Below are positions 61,417 to 64,000 of a stretch of 64,000 nt of DNA, piece by piece (within the stretch, counting starts at the first letter, position 1; each line of letters begins with the position of its first letter). Made by a program: the position numbers and the translations under genes. This DNA is from Gordonia paraffinivorans NBRC 108238 (lineage in GTDB: Bacteria > Actinomycetota > Actinomycetes > Mycobacteriales > Mycobacteriaceae): positions 1-64,000 of the forward strand of contig NZ_BAOQ01000014.1 of NCBI RefSeq assembly GCF_000344155.1, in the 5' to 3' direction. The notes under the pieces are model-generated. The model was given only the letters and a program-made list of their open reading frames with translations. It was not told the origin of the DNA and did no database searches.

Positions 61417-62058
61417 TCAGCCGCGGACCTTCTCGAGCACATCCAGGAAGGTCTCCGGCTCCTGCGCGCCCGACACGCCGTACCTGCCGTCGAAGACGTA
61501 GAACGGGACTCCGCTGATCCCGTACTCACGGGCCTGCGCGAGGTCGGCGGCCACGGCATCGGCGTACCTGCCGGATTCGAGCGCCTCGAGGGTCTCGGCC
61601 CGATCCAGCCCGACCTCGGCGGCGAGGTCGGCCAGCTCGGCCGGACGACCCACGTGCCGCCCTTCCTTGAAGTACGCCCGGAACAGCCGCTCGGCCAGTT
61701 CGAGCTGCCTGCCTCGGGCCTTGGCATGGTGCAGCGCCTCATGCGCCTTGAGGGTGTTGGTGTGCCGCAGGCTCTCGAAGTCGAAGTCGAGTCCGACCTC
61801 GGCGGCGATGCCGCGGACCTGCTCGAGCATGGCCGCCACCCGGTCCGGCGCAAGCCCCTTGTGGCGCACCAGGAAGTCGATCTCGGAACCGGAGAAATCG
61901 ACCGGGGTGTCCGGGGCGAGTTCGAAGCTGCGGTAGGTCACCTGCACGTCGTCGCGGCCGTCGAACCGCTCGAGCGCGGCCTCGAAGCGGAGCTTGCCGA
62001 TGAAGCACCAGGGGCAGGCGATGTCGGACCACACGTCGACCGTGATGGGAGAAGGCAT
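61417..62058 (-). CDS. DsbA-family/FrnE-like thioredoxin-fold oxidoreductase
   Basis: This 213-residue protein has the active site CPWC (Cys15-Cys18), SDIACPWCFIGK in context, and cis-Pro in GISGVPFYVF. It belongs to the FrnE/2-hydroxychromene-2-carboxylate isomerase-like group. No signal peptide is present, so it acts in the cytoplasm. ATG 62058 with GAGG upstream is preferred over TTG 62070. Confidence 0.9.
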   Translation of the reverse strand: MPSPITVDVWSDIACPWCFIGKLRFEAALERFDGRDDVQVTYRSFELAPDTPVDFSGSEIDFLVRHKGLAPDRVAAMLEQVRGIAAEVGLDFDFESLRHTNTLKAHEALHHAKARGRQLELAERLFRAYFKEGRHVGRPAELADLAAEVGLDRAETLEALESGRYADAVAADLAQAREYGISGVPFYVFDGRYGVSGAQEPETFLDVLEKVRG

Positions 62059-62137
62059 GACCTCATTCAACCGCGTCCCCCGCGGCCGCGTTCCGGACGT
62101 CGGTGCCGTACCGGCGAACGGCCTGCAGAACGACGAA

Positions 62138-62167
62138 ACCGGCCCACTCCCGAAGGAGTGGGCCGGT
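62138..62167. terminator. Terminator downstream of groL
   Basis: Perfect 13-nt arms (62138-62150, 62155-62167) surround the loop CGAA, 48 bp after the groL stop. Confidence 0.85.
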
Positions 62168-62214
62168 CCGCTGAGAAAGTCAGAGCCTCGAGGCTCCGAG
62201 AGGAGGGGTCGGGC

Positions 62215-63870
<1,656 letters not shown>

Positions 63871-63947
63871 CTAGGTTCGTATGGCCGGACTCGGTGCCCG
63901 CGACGGACGACCGGTGTGTCATCAGGAACCGATCTCACCGTCCCGAC

Positions 63948-63974
63948 CTAGCACTCACAGCTCGCGAGTGCCAA
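63948..63974. promoter_or_regulatory. CIRCE element (HrcA operator)
   Basis: CTAGCACTC and GAGTGCCAA are separated by 9 nt, matching the TTAGCACTC-N9-GAGTGCTAA consensus with one change in each arm. Confidence 0.88.
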
Positions 63975-63982
63975 CGTCCGTT

Positions 63983-63991
63983 TTAGCACTC
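63983..63991. promoter_or_regulatory. Left half of a second CIRCE element, cut by the window end
   Basis: A perfect TTAGCACTC half-site lies 9 bp beyond the first CIRCE. Its partner should lie just past position 64000. Confidence 0.65.
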
Positions 63992-64000
63992 GCCCCTGGA

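Overview
This is a high-GC actinobacterial chromosome segment, most likely from Gordonia or a close relative in the order Mycobacteriales. The assignment is an inference from gene content and order. groEL2, lpd, ramB, isocitrate lyase, fadB2, hbhA, a DUF2516 gene, an XRE regulator, a DUF445 gene, a TetR gene, a nitrilase and murB are nearly all found in the M. tuberculosis Rv0440-Rv0482 neighbourhood. GTG and TTG starts, 4- and 8-nt start/stop overlaps and strong GGAGG ribosome binding sites fit the same group. I see no rRNA, tRNA, CRISPR array, insertion sequence or phage gene.

Region 1 (1-10.0 kb) is the accessory part. It holds two tandem copies of a roughly 4.8-kb cassette. Each copy has a rightward GNAT acetyltransferase, a hairpin terminator, a leftward micropeptide gene (39 and 31 codons), an AT-richer leader of about 300-430 bp, and two overlapping leftward ABC half-exporter genes. 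The ABC motifs predict a heterodimer with one intact and one degenerate ATPase site. Both micropeptide leaders carry the same inverted repeat and the same block just upstream of the ribosome binding site. This looks like an undescribed small-peptide export system and is the main point of interest.

Region 2 (10.1-31.8 kb) is mycobacterial core. It runs from a DUF2993 envelope protein, a nitrilase-fold amidase, a methyltransferase and paired DUF2505 proteins to divergent murB, then an alpha/beta hydrolase. Next comes a leftward XRE - HBHA-like - DUF2516 - MerR operon, followed by a DUF445/TetR divergon, an SDR, a PPK2-family kinase, BenE with its XRE-cupin regulator, HBHA, FadB2, isocitrate lyase and RamB. 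A three-copy 8-mer array precedes both HBHA transcription units, and a related pair of 8-mers lies upstream of isocitrate lyase.

Region 3 (31.8-47.9 kb) has two divergent secreted lipases, a MaoC hydratase, a carboxymuconolactone-decarboxylase-like protein and two methyltransferases. A cupin, an HTH regulator, a secreted MTB12-like protein and an ABC transporter follow, with iron-box-like sequences at two of the promoters. Then come a DNA glycosylase, an amidohydrolase, an Ntn hydrolase, Lpd divergent from a TetR gene across a perfect 21-bp palindrome, and an Old-Yellow-Enzyme reductase.

Region 4 (48-64 kb) carries a beta-lactamase-like lipoprotein, a prolyl oligopeptidase, a TerD protein and a cyclase/TPP-enzyme operon. 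A second PPK2, small envelope and lipid-type proteins, a TetR gene with a 34-bp tandem repeat at its 3' end, a PtpB-type phosphatase, a DsbA/FrnE-like thioredoxin-fold protein and GroEL with CIRCE operators complete the window.
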